Assembly: GCF_001436255.1 (NCBI RefSeq) | Contig: NZ_AZEI01000022.1 | Location: 1-63,500 of the forward strand | From: Lentilactobacillus rapi DSM 19907 = JCM 15042 | GTDB taxonomy: Bacteria > Bacillota > Bacilli > Lactobacillales > Lactobacillaceae | Length of the DNA: 63,500 nucleotides | Reading direction: 5' to 3' | Shown here: positions 25,048-34,628 of the stretch, piece after piece | Position numbering within the stretch: position 1 is the stretch's first letter | Layout: the number at the start of each line of letters is the position of its first letter | The notes under the pieces: model-generated | Told to the model about the DNA's origin: nothing | Databases searched by the model: none | The model's input: the letters and a program-made list of their open reading frames with translations, nothing else | Program-made: the position numbers and the translations under genes

Positions 25048-26214
25048 ATGAACTATTTAACTGCAGGAGAATCTCATGGGCCGCAATTAACTGGAATCCT
25101 TGAAGGCATTCCATCGGGGCTCCACCTTAATATTGACGAAATTAATGCCCAACTTAAAAAACGCCAAGGTGGTTATGGCCGGGGCAACCGGCAGCAAATT
25201 GAACACGATCAGGTAACGGTGGTTGGCGGTGTTCGCCACGGCATCACCTTGGGATCCCCCATCGCGCTGGTTGTGAACAATCGCGACCATGCCCATTGGA
25301 ATGAAATTATGGATCCAGTGAGCCCTGAAACCGCTGAAAACACTTTACGAAAAGTTGAACGGCCACGACCGGGACATGCCGATTTGGTGGGGGGGATGAA
25401 ATATCGTCACCGTGACCTTAGAAATGTATTGGAACGTTCGTCGGCAAGAGAGACGGCGATTCGAGTAGCGATTGGGGCCATTTGCAAGCAGCTTTTAGAG
25501 CAATTGGGGATTAAGATTGCCGGCTATGTCGAACAAATTGGGCCAGTTGCGACGGCTGGCAACCCAGAACTCGATGTGGCCAAAATTGAAGCTGAGGTTG
25601 AGCAAAACGACCTGCGGATTATTGATCAATCAAAAGTGGACCAAATTCACGATCTGATTGACCAAACCAAAAAAGCCGGTGATACGCTTGGTGGCATCAT
25701 CAGAGTTGTTGCCACCAATGTACCAGCTGGCTTAGGCAGTTATGTAAGTTGGGATACCAAATTAGATGCCAAACTTGCTGCAGCTGTGATGGGCGTAAAT
25801 GCCATGAAGGGTGTTGAAATCGGTGATGGTTTCAAGGCTGCCACCCATATGGGAAGCCAAGTCATGGATGAAATTGACTGGGATAAGCAGGATGGCTTTT
25901 TCCGGAATTCCGATCACCTCGGCGGCTTTGAAGGCGGGATGACAAATGGCATGCCGATTATTGTTAAGGCCGCGATGAAGCCAATTCCAACGCTATATAA
26001 GCCCCTTCAAAGTGTTGACGTTGAAACTAAGGAAGTTAAGAAGGCCAGCGTCGAACGTTCTGACACGACGGCCATTGTGCCGGCATCCATTGTCATTGAA
26101 AGTGTCGTGGCAATTGAACTGGCCAAAGCAATTACCGATAAATTTGACGGTGACAATCTTCAGCGGCTGCAGGAGCAATTAGCCGCATACAAAGCAGAAA
26201 TAGAAAACTTCTAG
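25048..26214 (+). CDS. aroC: chorismate synthase
   Basis: A 388-residue FMN-dependent enzyme converting 5-enolpyruvylshikimate-3-phosphate to chorismate. Family motifs are GESHGPQLTGILEGIPSG at the N-terminus, RHRDLRNVLERSSARETA with the conserved Arg and His residues, and RSDTTAIVPASIV near the C-terminus. Twenty-six bases after the mutase gene, with AAAGGAG before the ATG. Confidence 0.98.
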   Translation: MNYLTAGESHGPQLTGILEGIPSGLHLNIDEINAQLKKRQGGYGRGNRQQIEHDQVTVVGGVRHGITLGSPIALVVNNRDHAHWNEIMDPVSPETAENTLRKVERPRPGHADLVGGMKYRHRDLRNVLERSSARETAIRVAIGAICKQLLEQLGIKIAGYVEQIGPVATAGNPELDVAKIEAEVEQNDLRIIDQSKVDQIHDLIDQTKKAGDTLGGIIRVVATNVPAGLGSYVSWDTKLDAKLAAAVMGVNAMKGVEIGDGFKAATHMGSQVMDEIDWDKQDGFFRNSDHLGGFEGGMTNGMPIIVKAAMKPIPTLYKPLQSVDVETKEVKKASVERSDTTAIVPASIVIESVVAIELAKAITDKFDGDNLQRLQEQLAAYKAEIENF

Positions 26215-26224
26215 GAGGGCGACG

Positions 26225-27511
26225 ATGAAACAATTACAAGCAAAACCAAGCAACGGCCTTCGAGGAGAGTTGACGGTTCCCGGGGACAAAAGTATTTCTC
26301 ATCGGGGGATCATGTTCGGCGCTATCAGTGAAGGGCAAACAACTTTGCACCATTTCTTGACCGCGCAGGATTGCTTGTCGACCCTGAAAGCATTTCAACA
26401 ACTGGGGGTGCCGATTAAGCGGGATGGCCAAACGGTTGTGATCGATGGGGTCGGCCTGCATGGCTTAAAACAACCCAGTCACCCGCTTGATATGGGGAAT
26501 TCTGGGACAACCACCCGACTAATCATGGGCTTGTTGGCCGGTCAACAATTCGATACCACCTTAGTTGGGGATGCATCGCTCTCTAAACGGCCGATGAAGC
26601 GGGTAAGTGAACCCCTAGCAGAAATGGGTGCGGTGATTGAAACAACCGACGGCCATTTACCGGTCATGATCCATGGTGAACAACTCCATGCAGGGGATTA
26701 TCATTTGAAAGTTGCCAGCGCTCAAGTGAAGAGCGCATTGATTCTGGCGGCGCTTCAAGCCGATAAAGCATCGATCTTTGTTGAGAAGCAGCCAACCAGA
26801 AATCACACTGAGATTATGCTGAAAGCATTTGGTGCCAAAATTGATTGTGAGCCGGACAACGTTACGTTAACCGTTCACCCAGACCCAAAATTGACTGGGA
26901 TCACCCTGAATGTTCCCGGAGATATGTCGTCAGCCGCATTTTTCGTGGCGGCAGGGAGCTTGGTTCCCAATTCTGAAATCAAACTATTGAACGTGGGGAC
27001 AAACGAAACGCGAACCGGGTTGATATCAATTTTGAAGCGGATGGGTGGCAAAATCCATTTCTCAAATGAACAATCTCAGGGTGAATCGACTGCAGATCTT
27101 ACTGTCAACAGTGCCAGCTTAACGCCAATTGAAATTGGGGCCAAAGACATTCCTGCAGTAATCGACGAACTACCATTGGTGGCCTTGCTGGCAGCTAAGG
27201 CAGATGGGGTCAGTAAAATTACCGGGGCCGGTGAACTTCGGGTAAAAGAAACTGACCGAATTGCCGTCATTGTTGAGGAATTTAAGAAGCTTGGAATTGC
27301 GATTCAAGAGTTGCCGGATGGCTTTATCATTGATGGCACCAAGCCTTGGCATGTCAATAATCCCCACCTAAGTAGCCATGGTGACCATCGAATCGGTATG
27401 GTGATGGCGATTGCGGCCTTGTTGGTTGATGAGCCACTCACTTTGGATGGTGCTGATAGTATCAATATTTCCTATCCAGAATTTTTTGATGACTTAGCAA
27501 CGCTACTTTGA
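26225..27511 (+). CDS. aroA: EPSP synthase (3-phosphoshikimate 1-carboxyvinyltransferase)
   Basis: A 428-residue enzyme joining shikimate-3-phosphate and phosphoenolpyruvate. Motifs: PGDKSISHRGIMFGA, the glyphosate-loop region GNSGTTTRLIMG, VPGDMSSAAFF and ELRVKETDRIAV. The loop reads as in class II (Gram-positive type) enzymes, which often tolerate glyphosate; that is inference. Ten bases after aroC. Confidence 0.98.
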   Translation: MKQLQAKPSNGLRGELTVPGDKSISHRGIMFGAISEGQTTLHHFLTAQDCLSTLKAFQQLGVPIKRDGQTVVIDGVGLHGLKQPSHPLDMGNSGTTTRLIMGLLAGQQFDTTLVGDASLSKRPMKRVSEPLAEMGAVIETTDGHLPVMIHGEQLHAGDYHLKVASAQVKSALILAALQADKASIFVEKQPTRNHTEIMLKAFGAKIDCEPDNVTLTVHPDPKLTGITLNVPGDMSSAAFFVAAGSLVPNSEIKLLNVGTNETRTGLISILKRMGGKIHFSNEQSQGESTADLTVNSASLTPIEIGAKDIPAVIDELPLVALLAAKADGVSKITGAGELRVKETDRIAVIVEEFKKLGIAIQELPDGFIIDGTKPWHVNNPHLSSHGDHRIGMVMAIAALLVDEPLTLDGADSINISYPEFFDDLATLL

Positions 27512-27529
27512 TTTGAGAGGTGAGTCCAG

Positions 27530-28381
27530 ATGAAAACGATTGTCGTGAGTGGCTTGGGTCTAATCGGCAGTTCGATTGCCAGAATCATGCGACAAGCCGA
27601 TCAAACCGTTGAAATTATTGGGTGTGATCCGGATGACGGGACGGCGCAGTTTTTGTTAACCAAACACATCATTGACCGCCGGTTGTCCTTTTCTAAGGCG
27701 GCCCCGATGGCAGATTTAATTGTATTAGCAGGGCCGGTTTCCGTTATTGTGAATCAAATCCGCGAGTTGTCGACGATGCCGCTAAAAGATCACGTCTTAA
27801 TTACAGATGTCGGCAGCTCAAAAGTTGAAATTATGACAGCAGCCAAGCCATTAATCGCTAACCAGATTGCGTTTGTAGGTGGGCACCCGATGGCGGGCTC
27901 TCATCAGTCAGGTGGTCAGGCAGGCCGGCCAGACTTGTTTGCAGGCGCGATTTACTTTTTGGTTTCCGGTTCGCAAACCAATGCCCAACTCATCGAATTT
28001 AAACGGTTAATGGCCCCTGCCAAGGTTCGTTGGCTGGAGATTGGCGCTTCTGAACATGATAAATTAGTCAGTGAGGTCAGCCACGTTCCCCATGTTGTGG
28101 CGACAACGCTGGTCAATACGATTGCTGAGAGCTTGGCTCATAATCCTGTCGGACTGAAAGCCGCTGCTGGGGGATTCAAAGATACCACCAGAATTGCGGC
28201 ATCCGATCCAACAATGTGGACGGCAATCATGTTGAGCAATCGGGATGCCATCACTGAAGAAATTGACGACTTTAAGGATCAGCTCACCCAACTGCAAACC
28301 GCAATCAGAAACGGCGATGAGCAAACCATTTTTCAGACATTTACAAAGGCTAAGAAGATTAGGGAATCCCTCGATAACTAA
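27530..28381 (+). CDS. tyrA: prephenate dehydrogenase
   Basis: A 283-residue NAD-dependent enzyme making 4-hydroxyphenylpyruvate for tyrosine. The Rossmann motif is VVSGLGLIGSSIARIM; the substrate-binding segments GGHPMAGSHQSG and VSHVPHVVATTL are present. No ACT domain follows, so feedback control by Tyr may lie elsewhere, perhaps in the leader attenuator. Confidence 0.97.
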   Translation: MKTIVVSGLGLIGSSIARIMRQADQTVEIIGCDPDDGTAQFLLTKHIIDRRLSFSKAAPMADLIVLAGPVSVIVNQIRELSTMPLKDHVLITDVGSSKVEIMTAAKPLIANQIAFVGGHPMAGSHQSGGQAGRPDLFAGAIYFLVSGSQTNAQLIEFKRLMAPAKVRWLEIGASEHDKLVSEVSHVPHVVATTLVNTIAESLAHNPVGLKAAAGGFKDTTRIAASDPTMWTAIMLSNRDAITEEIDDFKDQLTQLQTAIRNGDEQTIFQTFTKAKKIRESLDN

Positions 28382-28392
28382 GGAGAACGCTT

Positions 28393-28899
28393 ATGAAAGC
28401 AATACTGGTAGGCTTTATGGGAAGTGGCAAAACAACCGTTGGCAATTTGCTCGCCAAAAAATTAAAAACACCCTATCATGATTTGGATGATGTGATTGTC
28501 GAGATGGCAGGAAAGTCCATTCAACAAATTTTCGAAGAGAGTGGTGAAATGGCGTTTCGCCAGCTGGAACATGAAGCACTCATTCAATCACTAGATCAAG
28601 AAGGAGTTTTAGGGACAGGTGGCGGAACGCCCATTCAAGATATGAATTTTGAGTTGCTCCAAAACACCAAAGTACCGGTTATCCTGTTGGATGTGCTCCC
28701 TGAAACGATTATGGAACGGTTGCGGGATGATACCGGTCGCCCCCTTGCTCAGGAACTGGGATTAACTGGTTTGGTCACCCTTAAAAGTGAACGGGATGAG
28801 CGTTATGAACAAGTGAGTGACTTTCGAATTGCCACTGATGACCTGAAGCCAACTGAAGTGGTTGAAGCAATTAGTCGCAAATTATTTGTCAATCAATAA
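28393..28899 (+). CDS. aroK: shikimate kinase
   Basis: A 168-residue P-loop kinase phosphorylating shikimate. Walker A is GFMGSGKTT at the N-terminus, followed by DLDDVIVEMAGKSI, the shikimate-binding FRQLEHEAL and GTGGGTP, and the lid DDTGRPLA. Confidence 0.97.
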   Translation: MKAILVGFMGSGKTTVGNLLAKKLKTPYHDLDDVIVEMAGKSIQQIFEESGEMAFRQLEHEALIQSLDQEGVLGTGGGTPIQDMNFELLQNTKVPVILLDVLPETIMERLRDDTGRPLAQELGLTGLVTLKSERDERYEQVSDFRIATDDLKPTEVVEAISRKLFVNQ

Positions 28900-28913
28900 A
28901 TGGAGGAATCTGC

Positions 28914-29786
28914 ATGATTGATGGTCATACAAAATTATTTGGATTATTGGCCCACCCGGCCGCCCACAGTTTATCGCCGCTGATTCATAATACCAGCTTC
29001 AAAGTGACTGGCATTAATGGCGCTTATTTGGCATTTGATGTGCCCGGAGAAGGCTTGAAGGCAAGTTTGGCTGCAATGCGGGCAATGAAGATTGGCGGCT
29101 TTAATTTGTCGATGCCGTTAAAAACGGATGTGATTCCACTACTTGATGAGATTACCCCACGGGCTGAACGGCTTCAAGCGGTCAATACGGTCGTAAACCG
29201 GAGTGGCAAATTGATCGGGGATAGTACCGACGGCCAGGGATTTGTTGATGCTTTAAAGCAACAGGAGGTTAACCTCGACGGCAAAACGGTTACGATCTTT
29301 GGTGCTGGGGGTGCCGGCCGGGCGATTATTGCTGCCGTCATTGATGCCGGAGCAGCTAAGATTAATGTCTTTAAACGACGGAACGCCACCTTCATGAGCG
29401 TTAAGCAGCAATTAGAAAATTGGTCGGACGTTGTTGAAGTGATTGACTATGATGATGAAACGGCAATGATCCAAGCTGTTGACAGTAGTCAGGTAATTGC
29501 CAATTCTACCAATGTTGGGATGGCCAAAAATGATGAGCTGCCCGTCAGCCAATCAGTCATTGACCACTTTGGTCCGCAGCATGTGGTAGTTGACGTGATT
29601 TATTTCCCATTAACGACACCGTTTGTGCAAGCTGCTAAAGAACAGGGCAGCCGTACATATAATGGGATCGGGATGTTGGTTCATCAAGCCGCTGGGTCTT
29701 TCTTGGAATGGACGGGGCAAAAAATGCCTGTTGAGGCTGTCATCTCGGCGGTAAATCAAGAAATTGCAGCGCGCCAACGTCCTTGA
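28914..29786 (+). CDS. aroE: shikimate dehydrogenase
   Basis: A 290-residue NADPH-dependent enzyme reducing 3-dehydroshikimate. The substrate site is AHSLSPLIHN and FNLSMPLKTD (Lys-Asp catalytic pair; NVTMP is the commoner form), AVNTVV follows, and the cofactor motif is GAGGAGRAI. Last gene of the aro operon. DAHP synthase, aroB and prephenate dehydratase are not in the window. Confidence 0.95.
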   Translation: MIDGHTKLFGLLAHPAAHSLSPLIHNTSFKVTGINGAYLAFDVPGEGLKASLAAMRAMKIGGFNLSMPLKTDVIPLLDEITPRAERLQAVNTVVNRSGKLIGDSTDGQGFVDALKQQEVNLDGKTVTIFGAGGAGRAIIAAVIDAGAAKINVFKRRNATFMSVKQQLENWSDVVEVIDYDDETAMIQAVDSSQVIANSTNVGMAKNDELPVSQSVIDHFGPQHVVVDVIYFPLTTPFVQAAKEQGSRTYNGIGMLVHQAAGSFLEWTGQKMPVEAVISAVNQEIAARQRP

Positions 29787-29941
29787 TCTTAATGAAATAC
29801 TTTGATTTTAGTCTAATAGATTCAAATTGGCCCAATTGATTAATTCCAGATCAAATTATCCATTGTCCCAGTTTATGATTTTCTCACTCCCTCAAAAGTT
29901 GTAGTATAGATAAGGTGAACTTAAAAGAGGGGGGAACGGCA

Positions 29942-31429
29942 TTGTCGAAACGAGATATCATGATCGTTACCTGTGCATTATTACTGTCCAACGCAATGGG
30001 TGGATTGGATAACACGATCATTAATACCGCATTACCAGCAATTATTTCCGATCTTCATGGAATTGAATTAATTGGTTGGATTGTGGCTGTTTTTCTGCTT
30101 GGAACGGCAGTTAGCACGCCACTTTGGAGTAAGTTGGGTGAGCACGTTGGTAACAAGCGGAGTTATCAATTAGCTGCTTCACTTTTTGTTTTGGGATCCT
30201 TTTTACAAGGAATGTCGCCCAATATTATTTTCCTCATTGTTGCCCGAACCGTTATGGGAATCGGGAACGGTGGGATGATTTCTCTGCCATATATTATTTA
30301 TGCCCGGATGTACAAGAATCCTCGTAAACGGATGCAGGTACTGGGATTTGTTTCTGCCAGTTACAGCATGGCGACCATTATTGGCCCGCTAGTCGGTGGG
30401 TACATTGTTGATACCTTTAGTTGGCATTGGGTCTTTTATTTAAACGTCCCAATTGGGCTCATTTCAATTGTGCTGGTTCAAGTTTATTATCGTTTGAGCA
30501 AATTACCCAAACCAAACGGCCGGGTGGACTATGTTGGGGCAACCCTCATGACTATCGGCTTGGTCGGTTTACTGGCTGGGATTGAAATGATTGGAGCCGC
30601 TGATGGGATGATTGTGTCAGCCATTATCTTGGTGTCATTTGTGATTCTTGGAGTCATGTTCCGAGTTGAATTGCGAGTAGAAGATCCAATTATTCCGAGT
30701 CGATTGTTCAAAAACTTACCGTTGATGATTGATTTTGTTCTCTTTACGTTGATCTGGGGGGCCTTTATTGGATTCTTGATATACAGTCCAATGTGGGCCC
30801 AGGGATTGCTGGGAACTTCCGCCCTAATTGGTGGGGCCACCCAGATTCCGGGATCTGTGACGGATTTTCTGGGTTCTGGCTCCGTGGCTCCAATGAGAAA
30901 ATATTTGTCTCCCCAAAAAGTCATCGCAGTTGGGATTATCATGTTGGTGATCACGTTTGCGATGATGGTCTTTGCGGGGGTTAAGGCGCCTTACTGGGTC
31001 TTATTAGTTGCCGGAGCCTTCGAAGGATTTGGTAACGGCGCTTGCTTCAACGAGTTGCAGATCAAAGTCCAGCAAGACGCTGATCGGGTCGATGTGCCGA
31101 TTGCGACTTCGTTTAGTTTCTTGATTCGGATGTTGGCCCAGGCTTTCATGGCTTCAATCTTTGGCCTGGTTCTTAATAATGCCCTGCGAGCCGGTGTTTT
31201 GCACTCTGGTGGCACAGTTACAATGAAAATGCTCAACGAATTAAGTGATGCATCAAGTATTGGCTCACTGCCTCACCATTTAATTCCCCAGATGCGGATA
31301 ATCCTATACAATGGATTACATAACATCATGATCCTGTCATTGGTTTTGATGCTGATTTCATGGGGGATTAGCATTTGGGCCCAGCGATTGGAGAAGCAGC
31401 GAATGCTCAGAACGGGAATGAGTCATTAA
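29942..31429 (+). CDS. MFS multidrug exporter, DHA2 family (14 TM)
   Basis: A 495-residue proton-coupled exporter. Hydrophobic segments fit 14 helices; recognisable segments are DNTIINTALPAI in helix 1, ARTVMGIGNGGMISLPYIIYA in two parts, and SASYSMATIIGPLVGGYIVD-like motif C in helix 5. Start: GAGGGGGG lies eight bases before the TTG at 29942, whereas the GTG at 29915 precedes that site. A -10-like TATAGA stands at about 29904. Substrate unknown. Confidence 0.9.
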   Translation: MSKRDIMIVTCALLLSNAMGGLDNTIINTALPAIISDLHGIELIGWIVAVFLLGTAVSTPLWSKLGEHVGNKRSYQLAASLFVLGSFLQGMSPNIIFLIVARTVMGIGNGGMISLPYIIYARMYKNPRKRMQVLGFVSASYSMATIIGPLVGGYIVDTFSWHWVFYLNVPIGLISIVLVQVYYRLSKLPKPNGRVDYVGATLMTIGLVGLLAGIEMIGAADGMIVSAIILVSFVILGVMFRVELRVEDPIIPSRLFKNLPLMIDFVLFTLIWGAFIGFLIYSPMWAQGLLGTSALIGGATQIPGSVTDFLGSGSVAPMRKYLSPQKVIAVGIIMLVITFAMMVFAGVKAPYWVLLVAGAFEGFGNGACFNELQIKVQQDADRVDVPIATSFSFLIRMLAQAFMASIFGLVLNNALRAGVLHSGGTVTMKMLNELSDASSIGSLPHHLIPQMRIILYNGLHNIMILSLVLMLISWGISIWAQRLEKQRMLRTGMSH

Positions 31430-31442
31430 ATGACACCAATCT

Positions 31443-31572
31443 TATATTGACAAAACTTGCGATAAACGGCTGATCTCCGCCATTTAAGCCAAAAAAGTAA
31501 TGCATTCCAAAATCTGGATGCATTACTTTTTTGACTTTAATTTTTGGGATCAAATTGCCTTTCCCAATCTAT
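31443..31572 (-). repeat. repeat family B, copy 4 (with terminator)
   Basis: Reverse orientation: AAAACTTGCGATAAACGGCTGATC first, then the hairpin (about 31483-31544) with AAAAAAGTAATGCATTCC/GGATGCATTACTTTTTT, then GGGATCAAATTGCCTTTCCC. It lies between the converging exporter and membrane-protein genes and can terminate both. Confidence 0.82.
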
Positions 31573-33413
31573 TTTTGAGTTAATGATTGATCCTTAAAAG
31601 TATCTAATGAAACATTAGCGGTTGCCAACTCGTTCTTACTGTTGGTTGATTCGGCTTTGAAACTGACCTTATCGCCTTCAGAAATGAATTGGTAGATTGG
31701 CTTGAAGTTCTTAGCAGAGGTATCCAACTTGTAAACCTGGTTGCTATTCTTCATGATAAACAGCAAGCTGTCGTCAGTATGGACGATTCGATTGATCGTG
31801 CCACTGATTGTCTTGCCAGTTGGCGCACTGACAGCCACACCTGTTTTAGCTTCAAGTCGCTGATTGAACAACGCCAACGTGCTTTGAGCATCGTCACCAA
31901 TTGCATAGGTGCCGCTCTGGTTATTGCCGTCTGCAAGCAGATAAACAAATTTCATGAATGAGTTATTATCCCGGTCCAACATTGATACGACCCAGGTAGG
32001 CTTGCCATTAATCCGATAAAGCAGCGGCAAAGTCCCACGATAGTTCTGAGGATTAATATCCTGTTGCGCATAGGAAATAGCTCGCTCAGGCGTCATGACG
32101 TTTCCGTGTTCCCGGTAATAATGAAGGGTGTTGGTACGCGCATCAACGAAGGTATAACCCAGAATTGAACTCTGGTGTTCATTGACACTGGTCATCCCAG
32201 TGAAGTAATAAACTCGGCCCTTGTAGGCATAAGGTGTCAACTTGTCGCCGCCTTCAGTACCAGCTTGGGTTGGCTTCATAACGCCACTATGACCACCAAA
32301 ACTCGTTGCGTTCCAGAAACCATGCCGGTACTTACCAAACATTGAAACTTCGTGAGTCACAAATTCTGGCGCAACGGCGATATCAATAAACTTCGGCACT
32401 TTGTTTGGCGAGTAAACGTTCACCTTACCGGTAATGGTGTTCAAAACGGCCACTTTGTAATGTTTATAGTCATAGTTTCGGTTAAGGTAGGAAAGTGGTT
32501 TGGCCAGTGTCCGGACGTAATATGGCGTTCCATGGTTATCAATTTCCAATTGCGACGTTGAGCCAACCATTGAGTAACCCAAACTGTGGGCGTTGATCCG
32601 CCGATCGGCATCCCGGTTAAAGTAGGCACTTGGGGTGTATCGCATTGGTTTGGCAACAAATTTTGGATCAGCGTTCTTATCTGTAGCGTCGGTTCTAAAG
32701 TAGCCAGGAACTTTCAAATAGTGAATATAACGCCAGAAGCCACCTGAAAATTCAACTGGGGCAACATAAACCATTTTGCCACGGTACATTTGAACCCGCA
32801 TGTGGTTCAGATCATATACGTTAGAATTCTTGAAACTATTCAATGAGTTGTTCATATCAGTCGAAACAGTTTGGGGGGCGTTCACAACCGGAGTTTCGCT
32901 GCTATTTTTAATGACCGGCATAGGAGCACTCTTGGTGTCGTCGTTCATGTCGACTTTGATCGAATTAACGGCTGGTTGTGGATTCATCGTGGTTATCAAT
33001 GAAGAAACACTACCTAGAATAATGAAGACAATCACAGCCAAAATGACGGCCAGAGCAGCTTTGCCAACCCAACCAAAAGCCCCAGTGAAACGCTGGATCA
33101 GTTGGCCGACAAAACCATTACCAGCTGCCTCGCTTCGTTTGGCAACCGCATCTGGGGAATAAACAAATCGCTTGAGGACGGCGACAACAATGAAGCCGCC
33201 AATGAGCCACATCAACCAATTGTCGATCATTGCCGGATAAGCGAGGTCCGGTAAGCTGAAGTAGGTGTTAATATAACTAACGATAAACAGGGCAATCACG
33301 ACTAAAATCCCGTAAAGTCGGCCCCGGCGGTTCGCAATAACCAAGAACCAGATAAATGGCAATAATAAACCTGATAGCTTGACTAAAGTGATCAACGCAA
33401 AATAACTAAGCAT
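31569..33413 (-). CDS. large membrane protein of unknown function
   Basis: A 614-residue protein I do not recognise. Four or five transmembrane helices lie in the first 140 residues (two pairs, then GKAALAVILAVIVFIILGSV), followed by a Ser/Asn/Pro linker and a large, probably extracellular, beta-rich region of some 430 residues. That region has repeated phrases such as YYVRTLAKPLSYLN, VAVLNTITGKVNVYSPNKVPKFID and LGYTFVDARTNTLHYYREHG, reminiscent of PepSY-like units. The last 75 residues could be an OB-like fold. No catalytic motif is visible. GAGGAGA precedes the ATG. It may act in envelope maintenance, but nothing in the sequence proves it. Confidence 0.8.
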   Translation of the reverse strand: MLSYFALITLVKLSGLLLPFIWFLVIANRRGRLYGILVVIALFIVSYINTYFSLPDLAYPAMIDNWLMWLIGGFIVVAVLKRFVYSPDAVAKRSEAAGNGFVGQLIQRFTGAFGWVGKAALAVILAVIVFIILGSVSSLITTMNPQPAVNSIKVDMNDDTKSAPMPVIKNSSETPVVNAPQTVSTDMNNSLNSFKNSNVYDLNHMRVQMYRGKMVYVAPVEFSGGFWRYIHYLKVPGYFRTDATDKNADPKFVAKPMRYTPSAYFNRDADRRINAHSLGYSMVGSTSQLEIDNHGTPYYVRTLAKPLSYLNRNYDYKHYKVAVLNTITGKVNVYSPNKVPKFIDIAVAPEFVTHEVSMFGKYRHGFWNATSFGGHSGVMKPTQAGTEGGDKLTPYAYKGRVYYFTGMTSVNEHQSSILGYTFVDARTNTLHYYREHGNVMTPERAISYAQQDINPQNYRGTLPLLYRINGKPTWVVSMLDRDNNSFMKFVYLLADGNNQSGTYAIGDDAQSTLALFNQRLEAKTGVAVSAPTGKTISGTINRIVHTDDSLLFIMKNSNQVYKLDTSAKNFKPIYQFISEGDKVSFKAESTNSKNELATANVSLDTFKDQSLTQK

Positions 33414-33490
33414 TCAATCTTTCTCCTCTCAACATCTTACTTAATGGGTTAAGCCCATTATACATGAGTTAAAGCCCAATACCTAAACTA

Positions 33491-34363
33491 TTACAAAATG
33501 CCATCAACCTGTCGGCACCATAATATGACAAATGCGTTTGAGCCGAGATGGGTGCCGACAACCGGCCCGATTTGGCCAATTTGGAAACTATCGTTTGGAT
33601 ATTTGGACTTCATCTCTGCTGCCCAAGCTTGAATTGCAGCCAAATTGTGAGTTCCAGTAAGCATGACATGAAGCGGGTAATCAGCTGCTTGCGCCTTTTT
33701 GGCAAAGGCAGCTTCAATCGTTCGTCGGGCTTTTTTAAGGGTTCTAATTTTTCCGATTGCTTCTATCTGATAGTTCTCATTAAGTGTCAGGATTGGTTTG
33801 ATTCGCAACAAACCGCCAGCAAATGCCGCGGCGTTGGTAAGCCGACCACCCGTCACAAGATTTTTCAGGTCATCGACAACGAAGTACTCGTCAATTGTTT
33901 GGCGAATGGCGTTCAAGCGGTGGATGATCTCAATGACGTCGGCCCCTTTATTTGCAAGTGCTGAAGCGTAACGGACTAAATAACCAAGTGGTTCAACAGT
34001 AATGTGAGAATCGTATACATAAACCTTAGCTTTCGTATATCCGCGAACCGCCATCGTTAAATTATTGACGAATCCAGTAATGCCACTGGTCAGGTGAATA
34101 CTTAAAATCTGATCGTAACCCTGGTCTACCAAGGCGTCATAGACGTTTAGCATCTCTTGAAGAGTAGGTGGAGCCGTGGTTGGCAACTGTTTAACCAACG
34201 CGAGTTCTTGATAGAATTGATCATTGGTGATGTCCACACCTTCGTGATAAAGATGTCCATTGAGCGTCACAGTGATTGGGACAACCGTGACATTGCCCAT
34301 TTTGTGGACGATTTCGTGGGACAGGCTGGCAGTACTATCGGTCACAATCGCAATTTTGCTCAT
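33491..34363 (-). CDS. DegV family fatty-acid-binding protein
   Basis: A 290-residue DegV protein. Members (FakB) bind fatty acids for the FakA kinase. The N-terminal IAIVTDSTASLS, the TTAPPT segment, the SGITG motif (GTYQS in many members), VYVYDSH and the C-terminal IGPVVGTHLGSNAF are all present. FakA is not in the window. The gene lies 77 bases downstream of, and apart from, the membrane-protein start. Confidence 0.92.
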   Translation of the reverse strand: MSKIAIVTDSTASLSHEIVHKMGNVTVVPITVTLNGHLYHEGVDITNDQFYQELALVKQLPTTAPPTLQEMLNVYDALVDQGYDQILSIHLTSGITGFVNNLTMAVRGYTKAKVYVYDSHITVEPLGYLVRYASALANKGADVIEIIHRLNAIRQTIDEYFVVDDLKNLVTGGRLTNAAAFAGGLLRIKPILTLNENYQIEAIGKIRTLKKARRTIEAAFAKKAQAADYPLHVMLTGTHNLAAIQAWAAEMKSKYPNDSFQIGQIGPVVGTHLGSNAFVILWCRQVDGIL

Positions 34364-34532
34364 AAATTCGCCTTCATTTCAACAGTAAATAACAGATGAA
34401 TTATAACATATATTGCGGCAGGGCATTGATGTTATTCACTCATCCAGCCGAGATTGGCCAAACAATAAATGAATAAGAGTTATCATTCTGTTAAAATAAT
34501 TTATTACATTAGAATTTTCTTCATAATGGCTA

Positions 34533-34561
34533 TTGACATGGTGCTGTTATGATGTTTTAAT
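34533..34561 (+). promoter_or_regulatory. promoter of the EIIC-like gene
   Basis: TTGACA, 17 bases, TTTAAT. The following 60-base untranslated stretch is AT-rich with repeated TCATTATT-like words. Confidence 0.7.
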
Positions 34562-34628
34562 TATAACAATTTCATTTTTATCATTATTATCTCATTATTT
34601 TATCATATTAGAAATCGAGGTTTTGTGT

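Noticed and set aside
29904-29910. TATAGAT upstream of the exporter, also seen at 43037 before pyrB
   Set aside because: Both resemble -10 boxes, but neither has a -35 at proper spacing, so I did not list them as promoters.
34533-34628. N-terminal extension of the EIIC-like protein
   Set aside because: It would place the TTGACA promoter at the start of the coding region and has no ribosome site; GAGG before 34629 decides the start.
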